Source: Pseudomonas sp. Tri1
GTDB taxonomy: Bacteria; Pseudomonadota; Gammaproteobacteria; Pseudomonadales; Pseudomonadaceae
Assembly: GCF_017968885.1 (NCBI RefSeq)
Contig: NZ_CP072913.1
Span: 3,642,001 to 3,706,000, forward strand
DNA: 64,000 nucleotides
Direction of reading: 5' to 3'
Part shown: piece after piece, positions 34,931-45,204 of the stretch
How the letters are laid out: each line of letters starts with the position of its first letter
How positions within the stretch are numbered: position 1 is the stretch's first letter
The notes under the pieces: generated by a model
What the model saw: only the letters and a program-made list of their open reading frames with translations
Databases searched by the model: none
What the model was told of the DNA's origin: nothing
Program-made: the position numbers and the translations under genes

Positions 34931-36991
34931 TCAGGCGTCCGGCACGGCCTGGAATGGCGCTTCTTTATCCGTGCGTTCCTTGGTGCCCCAGGCGGCGATG
35001 CCAACCTTGAGCGCGTAGAACAGGATGCTGAAGACCACGAACAGGAACAACACCGTCAGCGTTGCGTTGGTGTAGGCGTTGAACACCACGTGCTGCATCT
35101 GCTCGATGCTCTTGGCCGGGGCCAGGATCTGGCCGGCGGCCAGGGCATCGTTGTATTTGCGGGCCAGGGCCAAAAAGCCGATCGCCGGGTTGGCGTCGAA
35201 CAGCTTGATCAGGCCTGCCGTGGTGGTGCAGATCAGCAGCCAGGCCGCTGGCAGCATGGTCACCCAGACGTAGCGCTGGCGCTTCATCTTGATCAGCACC
35301 ACGGTGGCGAGCATCAGGGCGATACCGGCCAGCATCTGGTTGGAGATGCCGAACAGCGGCCACAAGGTGTTGATGCCGCCCAGCGGATCGATCACGCCCT
35401 GGTACAAAAGGTAGCCCCACATCGCCACACAACCGGCGGTGGCGATCAGGTTGGCCGGCCAGGATTCGGTGCGCTTGAGCGAAGGCACGAACGAGCCGAG
35501 CAAATCCTGCAGCATGAACCGCCCGGCACGGGTGCCGGCGTCCACTGCGGTAAGGATGAACAGCGCTTCGAACAGGATCGCGAAGTGGTACCAGAACGCC
35601 ATGGTGTTCTCACCTGGCAGCACCGAGTGCAGGATCTGCGCGATCCCGACCGCCAGGGTCGGCGCACCGCCGGCACGGGCCAGCACGGTGGTTTCGCCGA
35701 TGTCCTTAGCCACCGCTTGCAGCGCCTCAGGCGTGATGGCAAAGCCCCAACTGCTGACGGTCTGCGCCACGGCCACCACGTCCCCGCCGACGATCGCCGC
35801 CGGGCTGTTCATGGCGAAGTACACACCCGGCTCGATCACCGAAGCGGCGACCATGGCCATGATCGCCACGAAGGATTCCATCAGCATGCCGCCGTAACCG
35901 ATGTAGCGGGCATTGACTTCGTTATCCAGGAGCTTGGGCGTGGTGCCCGACGAGATCAGCGCATGGAACCCCGAGACCGCGCCGCAGGCGATGGTGATGA
36001 ACAGGAACGGGAACAGCCCGCCCTTCCACACCGGCCCGGTGCCGTCGGTGAACTGGGTCAGCGCCGGCATTTTCAGCTCGGGCATGGTGACCAGGATGCC
36101 GATCGCCAGGGCGACGATGGTACCGATCTTGAGAAACGTCGACAGGTAGTCCCGCGGCGCCAGGATCAGCCACACCGGCAGCACCGCCGCGACAAAACCG
36201 TAGCCGATCAGCATCCAGGTGATCTGGATCCCGGTGAAGGAGAAAGCCTTGGCCCAGACCGGGTCGGCGGCGATCTGCCCGCCCAGCCAGATCGAACCCA
36301 GCAGCAACAGCACGCCGATGAGCGAGATTTCCCCGATGCGGCCCGGACGGATGTAGCGCATGTAGATGCCCATGAACATCGCGATCGGGATGGTCGCCAT
36401 CACGGTGAAGATGCCCCATGGGCTCTCGGCCAGGGCCTTGACCACGATCAGCGCCAGCACCGCGAGGATGATGATCATGATCAGGAAGCAGCCGAACAGC
36501 GCGATGGTGCCGGGGATGCGGCCCATTTCTTCACGGACCATGTCGCCCAGGGAGCGCCCGTTGCGGCGGGTGGACAGGAACAGGACCATGAAGTCCTGCA
36601 CCGCACCGGCCAGCACCACGCCGGCGATCAGCCAGAGCGTGCCGGGCAGGTAGCCCATCTGCGCCGCCAGCACCGGCCCGACCAGCGGCCCCGCACCGGC
36701 AATGGCCGCAAAGTGGTGGCCGAAGAGGATGTGTTTGTTGGTCGGGACATAGTCCAGGCCATCGTTGTTGAGCACGGCGGGGGTGGCCCGACGCGCATCG
36801 AGTTGCATCACGTTGTTGGCGATGAAGAGGCTGTAGTAGCGGTAGGCGACCAGGTAGATGGCCACGGCTGCGACGACGATCCAGAGGGCGTTGATCGGTT
36901 CGCCGCGGCGCAAGGCCACGACACTCAACGCACAAGCTCCCAGAACAGCCACGGCAAACCAGGCGAGGTGTTTAACCAGACGGGTTGTCAT
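34931..36991 (-). CDS. cstA: CstA family pyruvate/peptide transporter
   Basis: The 686-residue inner-membrane protein has many hydrophobic segments and the CstA signature [27 protein letters not shown] near residue 90 (core residues HHF..IAGAGP). E. coli homologues CstA and BtsT import pyruvate and peptides. ATG 36991 is chosen because AGGAGAC lies just before it; the frame extends to 37069. A run AAAAACAA upstream fits the Hfq/Crc pattern. CTACGTAG repeats at 37106-37138 lie in its promoter region, beside a cache sensor kinase. Confidence 0.93.
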   Translation of the reverse strand: MTTRLVKHLAWFAVAVLGACALSVVALRRGEPINALWIVVAAVAIYLVAYRYYSLFIANNVMQLDARRATPAVLNNDGLDYVPTNKHILFGHHFAAIAGAGPLVGPVLAAQMGYLPGTLWLIAGVVLAGAVQDFMVLFLSTRRNGRSLGDMVREEMGRIPGTIALFGCFLIMIIILAVLALIVVKALAESPWGIFTVMATIPIAMFMGIYMRYIRPGRIGEISLIGVLLLLGSIWLGGQIAADPVWAKAFSFTGIQITWMLIGYGFVAAVLPVWLILAPRDYLSTFLKIGTIVALAIGILVTMPELKMPALTQFTDGTGPVWKGGLFPFLFITIACGAVSGFHALISSGTTPKLLDNEVNARYIGYGGMLMESFVAIMAMVAASVIEPGVYFAMNSPAAIVGGDVVAVAQTVSSWGFAITPEALQAVAKDIGETTVLARAGGAPTLAVGIAQILHSVLPGENTMAFWYHFAILFEALFILTAVDAGTRAGRFMLQDLLGSFVPSLKRTESWPANLIATAGCVAMWGYLLYQGVIDPLGGINTLWPLFGISNQMLAGIALMLATVVLIKMKRQRYVWVTMLPAAWLLICTTTAGLIKLFDANPAIGFLALARKYNDALAAGQILAPAKSIEQMQHVVFNAYTNATLTVLFLFVVFSILFYALKVGIAAWGTKERTDKEAPFQAVPDA

Positions 36992-37105
36992 TGCGTGTCT
37001 CCTGCCGATATCCAGTGGATTGCGGCGATTGTTTTTATAGTGTGCCCCGGCTATTCGGAGCCGGCCCAATATCCGTGGAAGTCGTCAATAAATAAATCCG
37101 CAGTA

Positions 37106-37138
37106 CTACGTACGGGCTACCTACGTAGTTCTACGTAG
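37106..37138. promoter_or_regulatory. CTACGTAG operator repeats upstream of cstA
   Basis: CTACGTAC at 37106-37113 and CTACGTAG at 37121-37128 and 37131-37138; the last two are exactly 10 bp apart. The element suits a NarL/LuxR-type regulator such as the one at 38736. Confidence 0.6.
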
Positions 37139-37150
37139 AAACCCATCTCC

Positions 37151-37240
37151 TGTGGGAGCGAGCTTGCTCGCGATGGCGGTGCATCAGTCGCCAGCAATGC
37201 TGATTGAGCCGACGCTATCGCGAGCAAGCTCGCTCCCACA
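37151..37240. repeat. REPIN
   Basis: REP units at 37151-37179 (+) and 37213-37240 (inverse), inward-facing with a 33-bp spacer. Confidence 0.93.
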
Positions 37241-37342
37241 GGGTTCAAGCCTCATATCCGATAGGATTATTGAGCACGCCTGGGTTTGGCATATGATGCC
37301 CGCCATCCACCTCCCCGCCGCCGAACCCGGACAGGAGTACAG

Positions 37343-38704
37343 ATGCTGCTCAAACACAAAATCGTCGCCCTCGGGATTCTGCCCCTGGTCCTGGCGATTG
37401 CTGTGATCTGCGCCTTGGTGATCTCACTCAATCGCCAGTTGGGCGATCAACAGGCGCAATTGATCGAAGACAGCATCCTGGCGAGCAAACGCGCCGAGTT
37501 GAAAAACTATGTCGAGATGGCGCAGAGCCTGATCGCCCCGCTGTACAACGACGGCTTGGGCGACGAACGCGCGCAGCAGCAGGTCCTGGAGGAGCTGCGC
37601 AAGCTCAGCTTCGGCATCAACGGCTATTTTTTCGTGTACGACCGCCAGGGCCGCAGCCTGATGCACGCCCGTCAATCGGAGCTGGTGGGGCAATATCTCT
37701 GGGACATGAAGGATCCCCACGGCCTGCCGGTGATCCAGGCGCTGCTCAAGAGTGCCGAATCCGGCGAAGGTTTCCAGCGTTATGCCTGGAACAAGCCCTC
37801 CTCCGGCCAGGTCACCGACAAACTCGCCTACGTGGTGATGCTCGATCGCTGGGGCTGGATGCTTGGCACCGGGATTTACCTGGAGGATGTCGAGCGCGCC
37901 ACCCAGCAGGCCCGCGACGAGGTGGCCCAGGGCATCCACACCACCATGCAAGCCATCGCCGCCATCGCCTTAGTGGCGGTGCTGCTGGTGTTTGCCGGCG
38001 GCATGACCCTCAACGTCAGCGAACACCGCCTGGCCGACAAAAAGCTGCAGCGGTTGAACCAACGCATTGTCAGCCTGCAGGAGGAGGAGCGTTCACGGGT
38101 GTCTCGCGAGCTTCACGACGGCATCAGCCAGTTGCTGGTATCGATAAAATTCCAGTTCGAACTGGCCAGTCATGTGCTGGAAAATGGTCAGGAAAACGGC
38201 CTGGGTATCCTGAAAAACGCGACAGACCGCCTGGGCGAAGCCATCGGCGAGATCCGCAGCATTTCCCACGACCTGCGCTCTTCGTTGCTCGACACCCTGG
38301 GCCTGCCCGCCGCCATCGGCCAACTCGCGGCTGAGTTCCAGCAACGCAGCGGGCTTGAAGTGTCCTACAGGAGCAATGAATTCGATTGTCGGCTGGAAAA
38401 TGGTGCACCGGTTTCGCTGTTCCGCATTGCCCAGGAAGCCCTGACCAATATCGAACGTCACGCCGGCGCGAAAAGCGTCGGCATTACCTTGTTCGGCTCC
38501 GGCCAGTCCTTGCGCCTGACGGTGGTGGACGACGGAATGGGCTTTAACGTCCCACAGGTCGAACGTGGCCATTCCGGCATCGGCCTGCGCAATATCCGCG
38601 AACGGGTCGAGCATTTTGGCGGACGGCTGGAAGTGACGTCAGTACCAGGGCGAAGCGAACTGGACATTTTGCTGCCCATGAACCTGTCGGCGACAGAAAG
38701 CTGA
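37343..38704 (+). CDS. Cache-domain sensor histidine kinase (HisKA_3, NarX type)
   Basis: The 453-residue protein has a first membrane segment at about 7-29, an extracytoplasmic single cache domain (GINGYFFVYDRQGRSLMH, WGWMLGTGIYL), a second segment at about 205-225, the HisKA_3 box SRELHDGISQLL, and the ATPase motifs EALTNIERHAGA and VVDDGMGF. ATG 37343 follows ACAGGAG. Cache sensors of this class often bind pyruvate, acetate or other small acids, which fits the cstA gene next door. Confidence 0.93.
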   Translation: MLLKHKIVALGILPLVLAIAVICALVISLNRQLGDQQAQLIEDSILASKRAELKNYVEMAQSLIAPLYNDGLGDERAQQQVLEELRKLSFGINGYFFVYDRQGRSLMHARQSELVGQYLWDMKDPHGLPVIQALLKSAESGEGFQRYAWNKPSSGQVTDKLAYVVMLDRWGWMLGTGIYLEDVERATQQARDEVAQGIHTTMQAIAAIALVAVLLVFAGGMTLNVSEHRLADKKLQRLNQRIVSLQEEERSRVSRELHDGISQLLVSIKFQFELASHVLENGQENGLGILKNATDRLGEAIGEIRSISHDLRSSLLDTLGLPAAIGQLAAEFQQRSGLEVSYRSNEFDCRLENGAPVSLFRIAQEALTNIERHAGAKSVGITLFGSGQSLRLTVVDDGMGFNVPQVERGHSGIGLRNIRERVEHFGGRLEVTSVPGRSELDILLPMNLSATES

Positions 38705-38735
38705 TGCGCGCCCATTCCAACAAGAGCACCTGCCG

Positions 38736-39368
38736 ATGAACCTCCCCCCTGCAATCCGCGTCGCGCTGGTCGACGACCATTCCCTGGTGCGCGATGGCAT
38801 CAGGGCCCTGCTGTCCGTGATGCCCAGACTGGAGGTGGTCGGCGAAGCCGAGAACGGTGCGCAAGCGATCGAAATGGTCGGTCGCTGCCAACCGGACCTG
38901 CTGCTGATGGACATCAGCCTCAAGGACATGAACGGGCTTGAACTGACCCGCTTGCTGGGCAAGCAATACCCCAGCCTGAAGATCCTCATCCTCAGCATGT
39001 ACGACAATTACGAGTACGTCAGCGAGTCCGTGCGATCCGGCGCCAGCGGTTATGTGCTCAAGAATGCGCCGTCGCGGGAGATCATCGCGGCCATCGAAGC
39101 CATCATCAGCGGCGGCACCTTCTACAGCGCCGAGATCGCCCAGCGCCTCGCCACCGACCAAAACACCGATAACGAGCTGACGCCGCGCGAAAGCCAGGTG
39201 TTGTACAAAATGGTCCAGGGGCTGAACAACAAGGAAATGGCCCGGGAACTGGACATCAGCGTGCGGACCGTCGAAACCCACCGCCTGAGCATCCGACGCA
39301 AGCTCAACATCGACAAACCCGCGGCGCTGGTGAAATACGCGATCGACCACGGAATCATTTCGCGTTGA
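38736..39368 (+). CDS. NarL/LuxR family response regulator
   Basis: The 210-residue protein has a receiver (VALVDDH; phospho-Asp in LLLMDISLKDMNG; Lys in YVLKN) and a LuxR-type HTH (LTPRESQVLYKMVQGLNNKEMARELDIS; SVRTVETHRLSIRRKL). It starts 31 bp after the cache kinase and is its partner. The CTACGTAG repeats upstream of cstA are its likely target. Confidence 0.94.
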   Translation: MNLPPAIRVALVDDHSLVRDGIRALLSVMPRLEVVGEAENGAQAIEMVGRCQPDLLLMDISLKDMNGLELTRLLGKQYPSLKILILSMYDNYEYVSESVRSGASGYVLKNAPSREIIAAIEAIISGGTFYSAEIAQRLATDQNTDNELTPRESQVLYKMVQGLNNKEMARELDISVRTVETHRLSIRRKLNIDKPAALVKYAIDHGIISR

Positions 39369-39380
39369 TATAGAAACCTG

Positions 39381-39408
39381 CTGTGGCGAGCAAGCTCCCT
39401 CGCCACAG
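39381..39408. repeat. GTGGCGAG hairpin between convergent genes
   Basis: CTGTGGCGAG and CTCGCCACAG form a 10-bp stem around an 8-base loop, in the gap between the response regulator and the VOC gene. It may end both transcripts. Confidence 0.7.
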
Positions 39409-39424
39409 GGGCCTGCGTCGCCGC

Positions 39425-39850
39425 TTATTTCGCAAACAGCTGGCTCATATCCTTGAACGCCTTGAATTCCAGCGCATTGCCACAAGGATCGAACAAAAAC
39501 ATCGTCGCCTGTTCGCCAACCTGGCCCTGGAAGCGGATATAGGGCTCGATCACGAACTCTGTGCCAAAGGACTTCAAGCGCTCGGCCAGGGCCTCCCATT
39601 CGGCCCAGCCCAGCACCACGCCAAAGTGCGGAACAGGAACGTCGTGGCCATCGACCGGGTTACTGTGCACGCTTTCCTGGGACGCCGTCTTCGGCTGTTC
39701 ATGGATCACCAACTGATGACCGTAGAAATTGAAATCGACCCATTGCGCACTCGAACGACCTTCCGGCAGGCCGAACACATCAGCGTAAAAAGTACGCGCA
39801 GCGGCGAGGTCATAAACGGGAATAGCCAAGTGAAAGGGTGAAAGACTCAT
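39425..39850 (-). CDS. VOC (glyoxalase/bleomycin resistance) family protein
   Basis: The 141-residue protein has two b-a-b-b-b modules, beginning [22 protein letters not shown]. Candidate metal ligands are His6 (FHLAIP) and the Glu in NALEFKAF. This branch resembles dioxygenase-like VOC members; the substrate is unknown. It is divergent from the LysR gene at 39953, with an AT-rich 102-bp gap. Confidence 0.87.
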   Translation of the reverse strand: MSLSPFHLAIPVYDLAAARTFYADVFGLPEGRSSAQWVDFNFYGHQLVIHEQPKTASQESVHSNPVDGHDVPVPHFGVVLGWAEWEALAERLKSFGTEFVIEPYIRFQGQVGEQATMFLFDPCGNALEFKAFKDMSQLFAK

Positions 39851-39952
39851 CAGGGCACCGGTCGCTTACGGAAAAGAGAGACAAAGCCTAACGTCACGCT
39901 CAAAACAATAAAATCAATATAAATTACTAAGAAACACAATTATTCTTTGTGA

Positions 39953-40825
39953 ATGATCAAAGAACTGAAAACCCTTGTCGCCGTTGCCCGCGAAGGCACC
40001 TTCGCCGCTGCCGGCCATCGTATCGGCCTCACCCAGGCAGCCGTGAGCGCCCAAATGCAACGCCTTGAGGCCGAACTGGGCTTCGAGATCTTCGAGCGCA
40101 AGGGACGCTCGGCCCACCTGAACCGCAAGGGCCATCAGATCCTGGTGCAAGCCCAGGAACTGCTGCGCCAGTACGACAACCTGGGCTCTTCCAGCCTCGA
40201 CACGCCGGCCAGCGTGCTGATGAACATCGGCGCCATTGCCTCAGTCCAGCGCTCATTTCTGCCGGCCGCCTTGGCGCGGTTCCACCGCCAAAGCCCGCAA
40301 TGCCGCACGCGGGTGATTCCCGGTCTGTCGATCGAGCTGATCAACCTGGTGGACGCCGGCGAGATCGACCTTGCAGCCATCATCCGCCCGCCCTTCTCGC
40401 TGCAGAGCGATCTGCGCTGGAGCACCCTGATCCAGGAACCCTACCGCTTGATCGTCCCCCGCGATGTGCCCGGGGATGATTGGGCCGGATTGCTCGCCAG
40501 CCAGCCGTTCATCCGTTATGACCGCTCATCCTTTGGTGGCCGGCAGGTGGACCGCTTCCTGCGCCGAATGCCCATTACCCTGCGGGAGGTCTGCGAGCTG
40601 GACGAACTGGACGCGATCATCAAATTGGTGGAAAGGGGCGTCGGCGTTGCCTTGGTTCCCCAGACCGCGGCCCATCAGGACTGGCCTGCTGGAGTCCGGG
40701 TCATGGACCTGGGCTCCCACACCTTCCATCGTGATATCGGTCTCGTCCATCGCGCCCCACAAAGCTTGACCGAGCCAGTGCGGTTGCTCGTTGAGTTGCT
40801 GACCGAGCAAGCCCGCGACGGCTGA
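39953..40825 (+). CDS. LysR family transcriptional regulator
   Basis: The 290-residue protein has the HTH near its start (AAGHRIGLTQAAVSAQMQRLEAELG) and a LysR effector domain from about residue 85 (LMNIGAIASVQRSFLPAALARF). The very short N-terminus before the HTH is normal. It is divergent from the VOC gene, the most likely target. Confidence 0.9.
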   Translation: MIKELKTLVAVAREGTFAAAGHRIGLTQAAVSAQMQRLEAELGFEIFERKGRSAHLNRKGHQILVQAQELLRQYDNLGSSSLDTPASVLMNIGAIASVQRSFLPAALARFHRQSPQCRTRVIPGLSIELINLVDAGEIDLAAIIRPPFSLQSDLRWSTLIQEPYRLIVPRDVPGDDWAGLLASQPFIRYDRSSFGGRQVDRFLRRMPITLREVCELDELDAIIKLVERGVGVALVPQTAAHQDWPAGVRVMDLGSHTFHRDIGLVHRAPQSLTEPVRLLVELLTEQARDG

Positions 40826-40859
40826 CACGTGTGCTGCCCAGCCCTCCCCCGGACATCGA

Positions 40860-41732
40860 TCAATCAAGGTAATAACCGGGTTGATCCAGGTCTGTCAGCA
40901 GGTCAGGCCCGCTTGGCGTCCAGCCTAGCAATGCCTGCGTGTGCCGACTGGACACGGCCATGTCCGCAGCGGCCATGTGCGCGAACCAGCCGAAGTGTTC
41001 GCGCTCGCGTGACTCCGTCGGCAAGCCCAGGCGACGTCCGAGCGCCTCGGCAATGGTCTTGAACGGTACGGCCTCGTCAGCGACCGCGTGGTACACCGAC
41101 TGCGTCACGCCTTGTTCGAGCGCCAGGCGGTAGACCTTCGCCGCATCCAGCCGATGCACGCCAGCCCAGCAGTTGCGGCCCTCACCCAGGTAAGCCGAGA
41201 CGCCCTTCTCACGCGCCAGGCGGATCAGGAGCGGAATAAACCCATAGTCGCCCAAGCCGTGGACCGAAGGTGCCAAGCGCACTGTGGCCACGCGCACACC
41301 GCGCTCGGTTAACGTTCGAGCGGCCACTTCGGATTTACGCGCAGACGCAGGGCTGGCCACTTCAAGCTCGACCGCGCCACGGGTCAGGCCTAACAAGCCC
41401 GAGGTGACCAGCAGTGGACGTGCAGAGCCTTGCAGCGCACTGCCCAAGGCCTCGATCACACGACGGTCCTGCTCGGCATTTTCGGCGAACCTGGAAAAGT
41501 CGTGATTGAACGCCGTATGAATCACCGCGTCCGACGCCAACGCCGCTGTCTGCAAGGCTTCGATGTCATCGAGGGTGGCGCGCAGGACCTTCGCGCCAGT
41601 GGCGGCCAGCCTGGCGGCCTTGTCCTCGGAACGGGCCAGCCCTGTGACCTGGTAGCCGGCACCGATCAAATCCTGGACCACCGCCGACCCAACCCAACCT
41701 GTGGCGCCGGTAACGAATACGTGCATGTGCAA
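40860..41732 (-). CDS. Extended SDR / NmrA-like NAD(P)-binding oxidoreductase
   Basis: The 290-residue atypical SDR has the N-terminal VTGATGWVGSAVVQDLIGAG, the GxxGxxG motif of extended SDRs. It is followed by AVIHTAFNHDFSRFAENAEQDRRV. A second ATG at 41726 is equally possible as the start. The substrate is unknown. It precedes the MFS gene on the same strand by about 54 bp in the other direction and could share its message. Confidence 0.85.
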   Translation of the reverse strand: MHMHVFVTGATGWVGSAVVQDLIGAGYQVTGLARSEDKAARLAATGAKVLRATLDDIEALQTAALASDAVIHTAFNHDFSRFAENAEQDRRVIEALGSALQGSARPLLVTSGLLGLTRGAVELEVASPASARKSEVAARTLTERGVRVATVRLAPSVHGLGDYGFIPLLIRLAREKGVSAYLGEGRNCWAGVHRLDAAKVYRLALEQGVTQSVYHAVADEAVPFKTIAEALGRRLGLPTESREREHFGWFAHMAAADMAVSSRHTQALLGWTPSGPDLLTDLDQPGYYLD

Positions 41733-41786
41733 CGCTCCTACTCTGGAAAAAACTGAGATCGCGAACCTCTATAGCCTATGGACGGC

Positions 41787-43034
41787 TCAAGATTTGTATT
41801 GAACTTGTACCGCTTTCCCATCGGCTCGCCCCGTCAACAGCAACAAGGCCACCCCAAAGGACAGTGCGACAACCACGGCGCCGCCAAGATAAACAGCATC
41901 GATGCCCCAGCCACTGGCCAATACGCCGGCCAGCGGGCTGGTGATGCCCAGCGAGATATCAAGAAATGCAACATAGGCGCCCATGGCCAGGCTGCGGGTT
42001 TGCGCCGAAGCGCGCCGCACCGCTTCCACCCCGAAGCCTGGGAACGCGAGCGAATAGCCGAACCCGGTCAATGCGGCCCCCAGGTAGGCGACGAGCGCGG
42101 TGTCGGCTGCCCAGATCAGTAGCAAGCCGATCGCCTCGATGACGACACAGACCAACGCCACCTGCGCGCCACCCAGTTTGTCTGGAAGGTGCCCGAACAC
42201 CAGGCGAGCACCAATGAACGCCAGGCCAAACGCGGTGAAGGCCAGCGAGGAATTGCCCCAGCCCCTGCTGGCGAACAACAGTGCGATGAACGCGGTAACG
42301 ACCCCAAACCCGACACTGCAGAACGCCAGCCCCATGCCAGGGGCCCATACAGTGCCCAGCACTTTGTAGAAAGGTGTGCGCCGGGTCGCCGTGGGGGCGA
42401 CAGCGGCGACATTGGCAACGACCATCAGTGCCAGCAACGGGATGAATACCGAGCTCACGGCAATGCCTGTGAATCCCCACAGGGCATTCAGGAAAACGCC
42501 GGCCGGCGCACCCAAGGCAAAAGCGCCATACATGGCGATGCCATTCCAGGCCATGACCTTGCCTGCATGTTGCGGCCCGACCAAGCCAATGCCCCAGCCC
42601 AGTGCGCCGGTGACGATCAAGCTTTCGCCCATAGCCAGAATGACTCGGCCCAAGAGCAGCAGCCAGACTGAAACCACCGGCACATCGACGAACGCCAGGG
42701 AAGCCAGGTACACCAGGCCGGAACAGGCCGCCGTCACCAAGCCGGCAATCACCGCACGCTGGGTGCCGCGGATATCCGCGAAGTTGCCGGCCCAGGATCG
42801 CGACAGCAGCGCTGCGGCAAATTGCGCACCCACCACCAGGCCTATCACCAGCGTGCCCATGCCCAACGTGTCGTGCAGATGCAAGGGCAAGACGGGCAGT
42901 TGCATGCCTATTGTCAGGAAGCCGATGAACACCGTCAGGGCCAGTGGAAGCAGCTTGAACACCGGATTGGCGCCGTCGTTTCCATAGGTCGCCGAAGAAG
43001 CAGGATGCGTATGTTTGTGAGTCATGAGAGTCAT
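41787..43034 (-). CDS. MFS transporter (YhhS-like)
   Basis: The 415-residue protein has 12 hydrophobic segments and motif A (RSWAGNFADIRGTQRAV). The His-rich N-terminus and LPLALTVFIGFLTIGMQLPVLPLHLHDTLG match the YhhS/arabinose-efflux group. A second ATG lies four codons in. It is divergent from a TetR gene, which probably represses it. The substrate is unknown. Confidence 0.88.
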   Translation of the reverse strand: MTLMTHKHTHPASSATYGNDGANPVFKLLPLALTVFIGFLTIGMQLPVLPLHLHDTLGMGTLVIGLVVGAQFAAALLSRSWAGNFADIRGTQRAVIAGLVTAACSGLVYLASLAFVDVPVVSVWLLLLGRVILAMGESLIVTGALGWGIGLVGPQHAGKVMAWNGIAMYGAFALGAPAGVFLNALWGFTGIAVSSVFIPLLALMVVANVAAVAPTATRRTPFYKVLGTVWAPGMGLAFCSVGFGVVTAFIALLFASRGWGNSSLAFTAFGLAFIGARLVFGHLPDKLGGAQVALVCVVIEAIGLLLIWAADTALVAYLGAALTGFGYSLAFPGFGVEAVRRASAQTRSLAMGAYVAFLDISLGITSPLAGVLASGWGIDAVYLGGAVVVALSFGVALLLLTGRADGKAVQVQYKS

Positions 43035-43075
43035 ACCAAGGGAAGTCGTTGAATGCCGTTTGGGGGACGACTAAA

Positions 43076-43095
43076 ATGCGATCAATTCGTCGCAT
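43076..43095. promoter_or_regulatory. Candidate TetR operator
   Basis: ATGCGATCAATTCGTCGCAT is palindromic at 16 of 20 positions and lies between the divergent MFS and TetR genes. Confidence 0.5.
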
Positions 43096-43157
43096 TCAGA
43101 ATACGAATACTTCGTCGCGTTTTCTATTCGCATTCCCCCTACAAGGTCCATCCCTCC

Positions 43158-43811
43158 ATGTCCGAGCGCTCAGGCCCACAGATTTCCTCGAGAAAACAAC
43201 CCCGGCAGGCACGCTCGACCGAACTGGTTTCAGCCGTTCTACAAGCCGCTGTTCAGGTTTTGGCAACGCAAGGCGCACCACGATTCACCATGGCGCGCGT
43301 GGCCGAGCGAGCTGGCGTGAGCGTCGGTTCGGTGTATCAGTACTTTCCGAACAAAGCGGCGATCCTGTTCCGCCTGCAAAGTGATGAATGGCGCCAGACG
43401 TGCGACATGCTGCGCAATATCCTTCAAGACCATGGCAAATCGCCCTTCGAACGGCTGCGCACACTCGTGCATGCGTTTATCCAATCGGAATGCGATGAGG
43501 CGCTGATCCGCGTCGCGCTCAACGACGCCGCGCCGCTTTACCGTGACGCTCCCGAGGCGCAGGAGGCCAGGGCTTCGACGGAACAGGCGATGGAGCTCTT
43601 CATGCAAGAGGTGCTGCCCAAGGCAGCGGCGCAACACCGAGCACTGGCCGCCGACTTGATCACCACGACGCTCAGTGCCGGCGGCAAACAGTTTTCGGCT
43701 ACGCCTCGCTCATCTGCGCAAATTGAACAATATGCGCAGGCAATGGCCGATATGTTCTGTGCGTATCTGGCCAGTCTTGAACAGCCTCAAGCCTCATCGC
43801 CTATGGCTTGA
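43158..43811 (+). CDS. TetR family transcriptional regulator
   Basis: The 217-residue protein has the TetR HTH (FTMARVAERAGVSVGSVYQYFPNKAAIL, about residues 40-67) and a helical ligand domain. ATG 43158 is preferred; the open frame reaches 43053 but would cover the operator. It is divergent from the MFS gene, the usual layout for an efflux repressor. Confidence 0.9.
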   Translation: MSERSGPQISSRKQPRQARSTELVSAVLQAAVQVLATQGAPRFTMARVAERAGVSVGSVYQYFPNKAAILFRLQSDEWRQTCDMLRNILQDHGKSPFERLRTLVHAFIQSECDEALIRVALNDAAPLYRDAPEAQEARASTEQAMELFMQEVLPKAAAQHRALAADLITTTLSAGGKQFSATPRSSAQIEQYAQAMADMFCAYLASLEQPQASSPMA

Positions 43812-43830
43812 TCGGGGTGAGGATGCTCGC

Positions 43831-45021
43831 TCAGGACTCAACTTCAGTCTGCCTGTCGAACCGATGTGGCAAACCATCCGCCACCGTCCGGTTCCGCCCT
43901 GCTCGCTTGGCCTGGTAGAGCAAGGTATCGACACGTTTGTACAGCCCCTGCCAGGTTTCCTCGGGGCCGAGACTGCCGACGCCAAAGCTCGCGGTGACCG
44001 GCCCCACAGCGTCCAACGTGATGCAACCACCGTGCTCGATGGCCATTCTCAAGCGTTCCGCGCACTCATGGGCTTCCCGGGCATCGGTGTCCGGCAAGAG
44101 CACGGCGAACTCCTCGCCGCCGAGTCGACCGACGATGTCTCGTTTGCGCGCCGAAGCACGCAGCAGTTGCCCAACCTCGCGCAGGACGTTATCGCCCACG
44201 TCATGACCGTGGGTGTCGTTGATGTTCTTGAAATTGTCGATGTCACACAGTGCAAGCGACGTCGTGCCACGCCGATTCCTCCTCAGCAGCATCGACACCT
44301 GGTCCTCGAAGCCGCGCCGGTTCAAGACGCCGGTCAACGGGTCGAAATCGCGCTCGCGCCGCAAGTCATCGATCACATCGGCAATGGCAGCGGCGAGAAT
44401 CGCAAAGGCCAACGCAATGCCGAGCACAGCCAGGGACAGTTGGAGGGCCTGCCAGAACACCGAGTTGGCGAAAGTAACCCGGTCGACAGGGCTCGAAAGC
44501 CCGGCGGTCAACAAGGTCCGCGGAAAGAAATGCAAGGCGAAGATCAGCAACACCCAGAACAGCGCCTTGTCGACGAGTCGGCCGCGCACCAGCAGTCTGA
44601 GCTTGAGCGCAGCCACCAGCAGAATCGCGCCATAACCGAAGTTCTGGATGTAGATACGCGCAAGGAGGCTTCGGTCAATATAAAAGAACCAGGCCAACGC
44701 CAGCGTAATGAGGCACACCACCGCAACATCCAGCCGCCAACCGAAGCGTTTCTGCGAGCGCAGCAAAATGCCTTCGGCCGCCGCCAGGACCGCCGAGGTA
44801 TACAGTGCGCCGGATACAACGGCATTGGGCCCGATCCCGGGTGGCAAGCCGAAAATCTGAGAGAGCGCGCCACACGTGAACAGGCCACAGCCGCCGGCCA
44901 GGAGCAGCAGATAGTCGCGTTTTTTGTCAATAAGCCACGCGCAGACGAATGCGCCCCCGAAGACCGACAAGATCCCCGGGACCATCAACATAAGTGTAAT
45001 TCTGACGACTGATCCGTCCAT
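43831..45021 (-). CDS. Membrane diguanylate cyclase (GGDEF)
   Basis: The 396-residue protein has about six to seven hydrophobic segments in residues 1-225, then a GGDEF domain (DPLTGVLNRRGFE, GRLGGEEFAVLLP) with an intact active site GGEEF. No RxxD inhibitory site is plain before it. It should make c-di-GMP in response to a membrane-sensed signal. ATG 45021 is chosen because it gives the first membrane segment; the frame opens to 45438. The c-di-GMP-binding NfrB gene is 8.5 kb away, and a link is only a possibility. Confidence 0.9.
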   Translation of the reverse strand: MDGSVVRITLMLMVPGILSVFGGAFVCAWLIDKKRDYLLLLAGGCGLFTCGALSQIFGLPPGIGPNAVVSGALYTSAVLAAAEGILLRSQKRFGWRLDVAVVCLITLALAWFFYIDRSLLARIYIQNFGYGAILLVAALKLRLLVRGRLVDKALFWVLLIFALHFFPRTLLTAGLSSPVDRVTFANSVFWQALQLSLAVLGIALAFAILAAAIADVIDDLRRERDFDPLTGVLNRRGFEDQVSMLLRRNRRGTTSLALCDIDNFKNINDTHGHDVGDNVLREVGQLLRASARKRDIVGRLGGEEFAVLLPDTDAREAHECAERLRMAIEHGGCITLDAVGPVTASFGVGSLGPEETWQGLYKRVDTLLYQAKRAGRNRTVADGLPHRFDRQTEVES

Positions 45022-45204
45022 TGGAACTGGCTCTCGCCGATCAAAGTGTGCAATTGGCCATGATGACAGAGCTGCGGGAAGGAAACCTGTGAAGTTTGAT
45101 GAACTCGCTCCTGGCGGCGAGCTCCACGACCGCCCGTGACAGCCTGCGAACACTTTTACTACACTGGCCCGCCTTGTCCCCTTCCCTTGCGAGACGTCCC
45201 CTCC

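Noticed and set aside
34907..37138. A 743-residue open frame on the plus strand, rich in His, Gln and Arg
   Set aside because: Antisense to cstA, whose protein has clear family motifs; the composition is typical of a shadow frame.
43675..45012. A 445-residue plus-strand open frame
   Set aside because: Overlaps the TetR end and is antisense to the GGDEF gene with its intact GGEEF motif.
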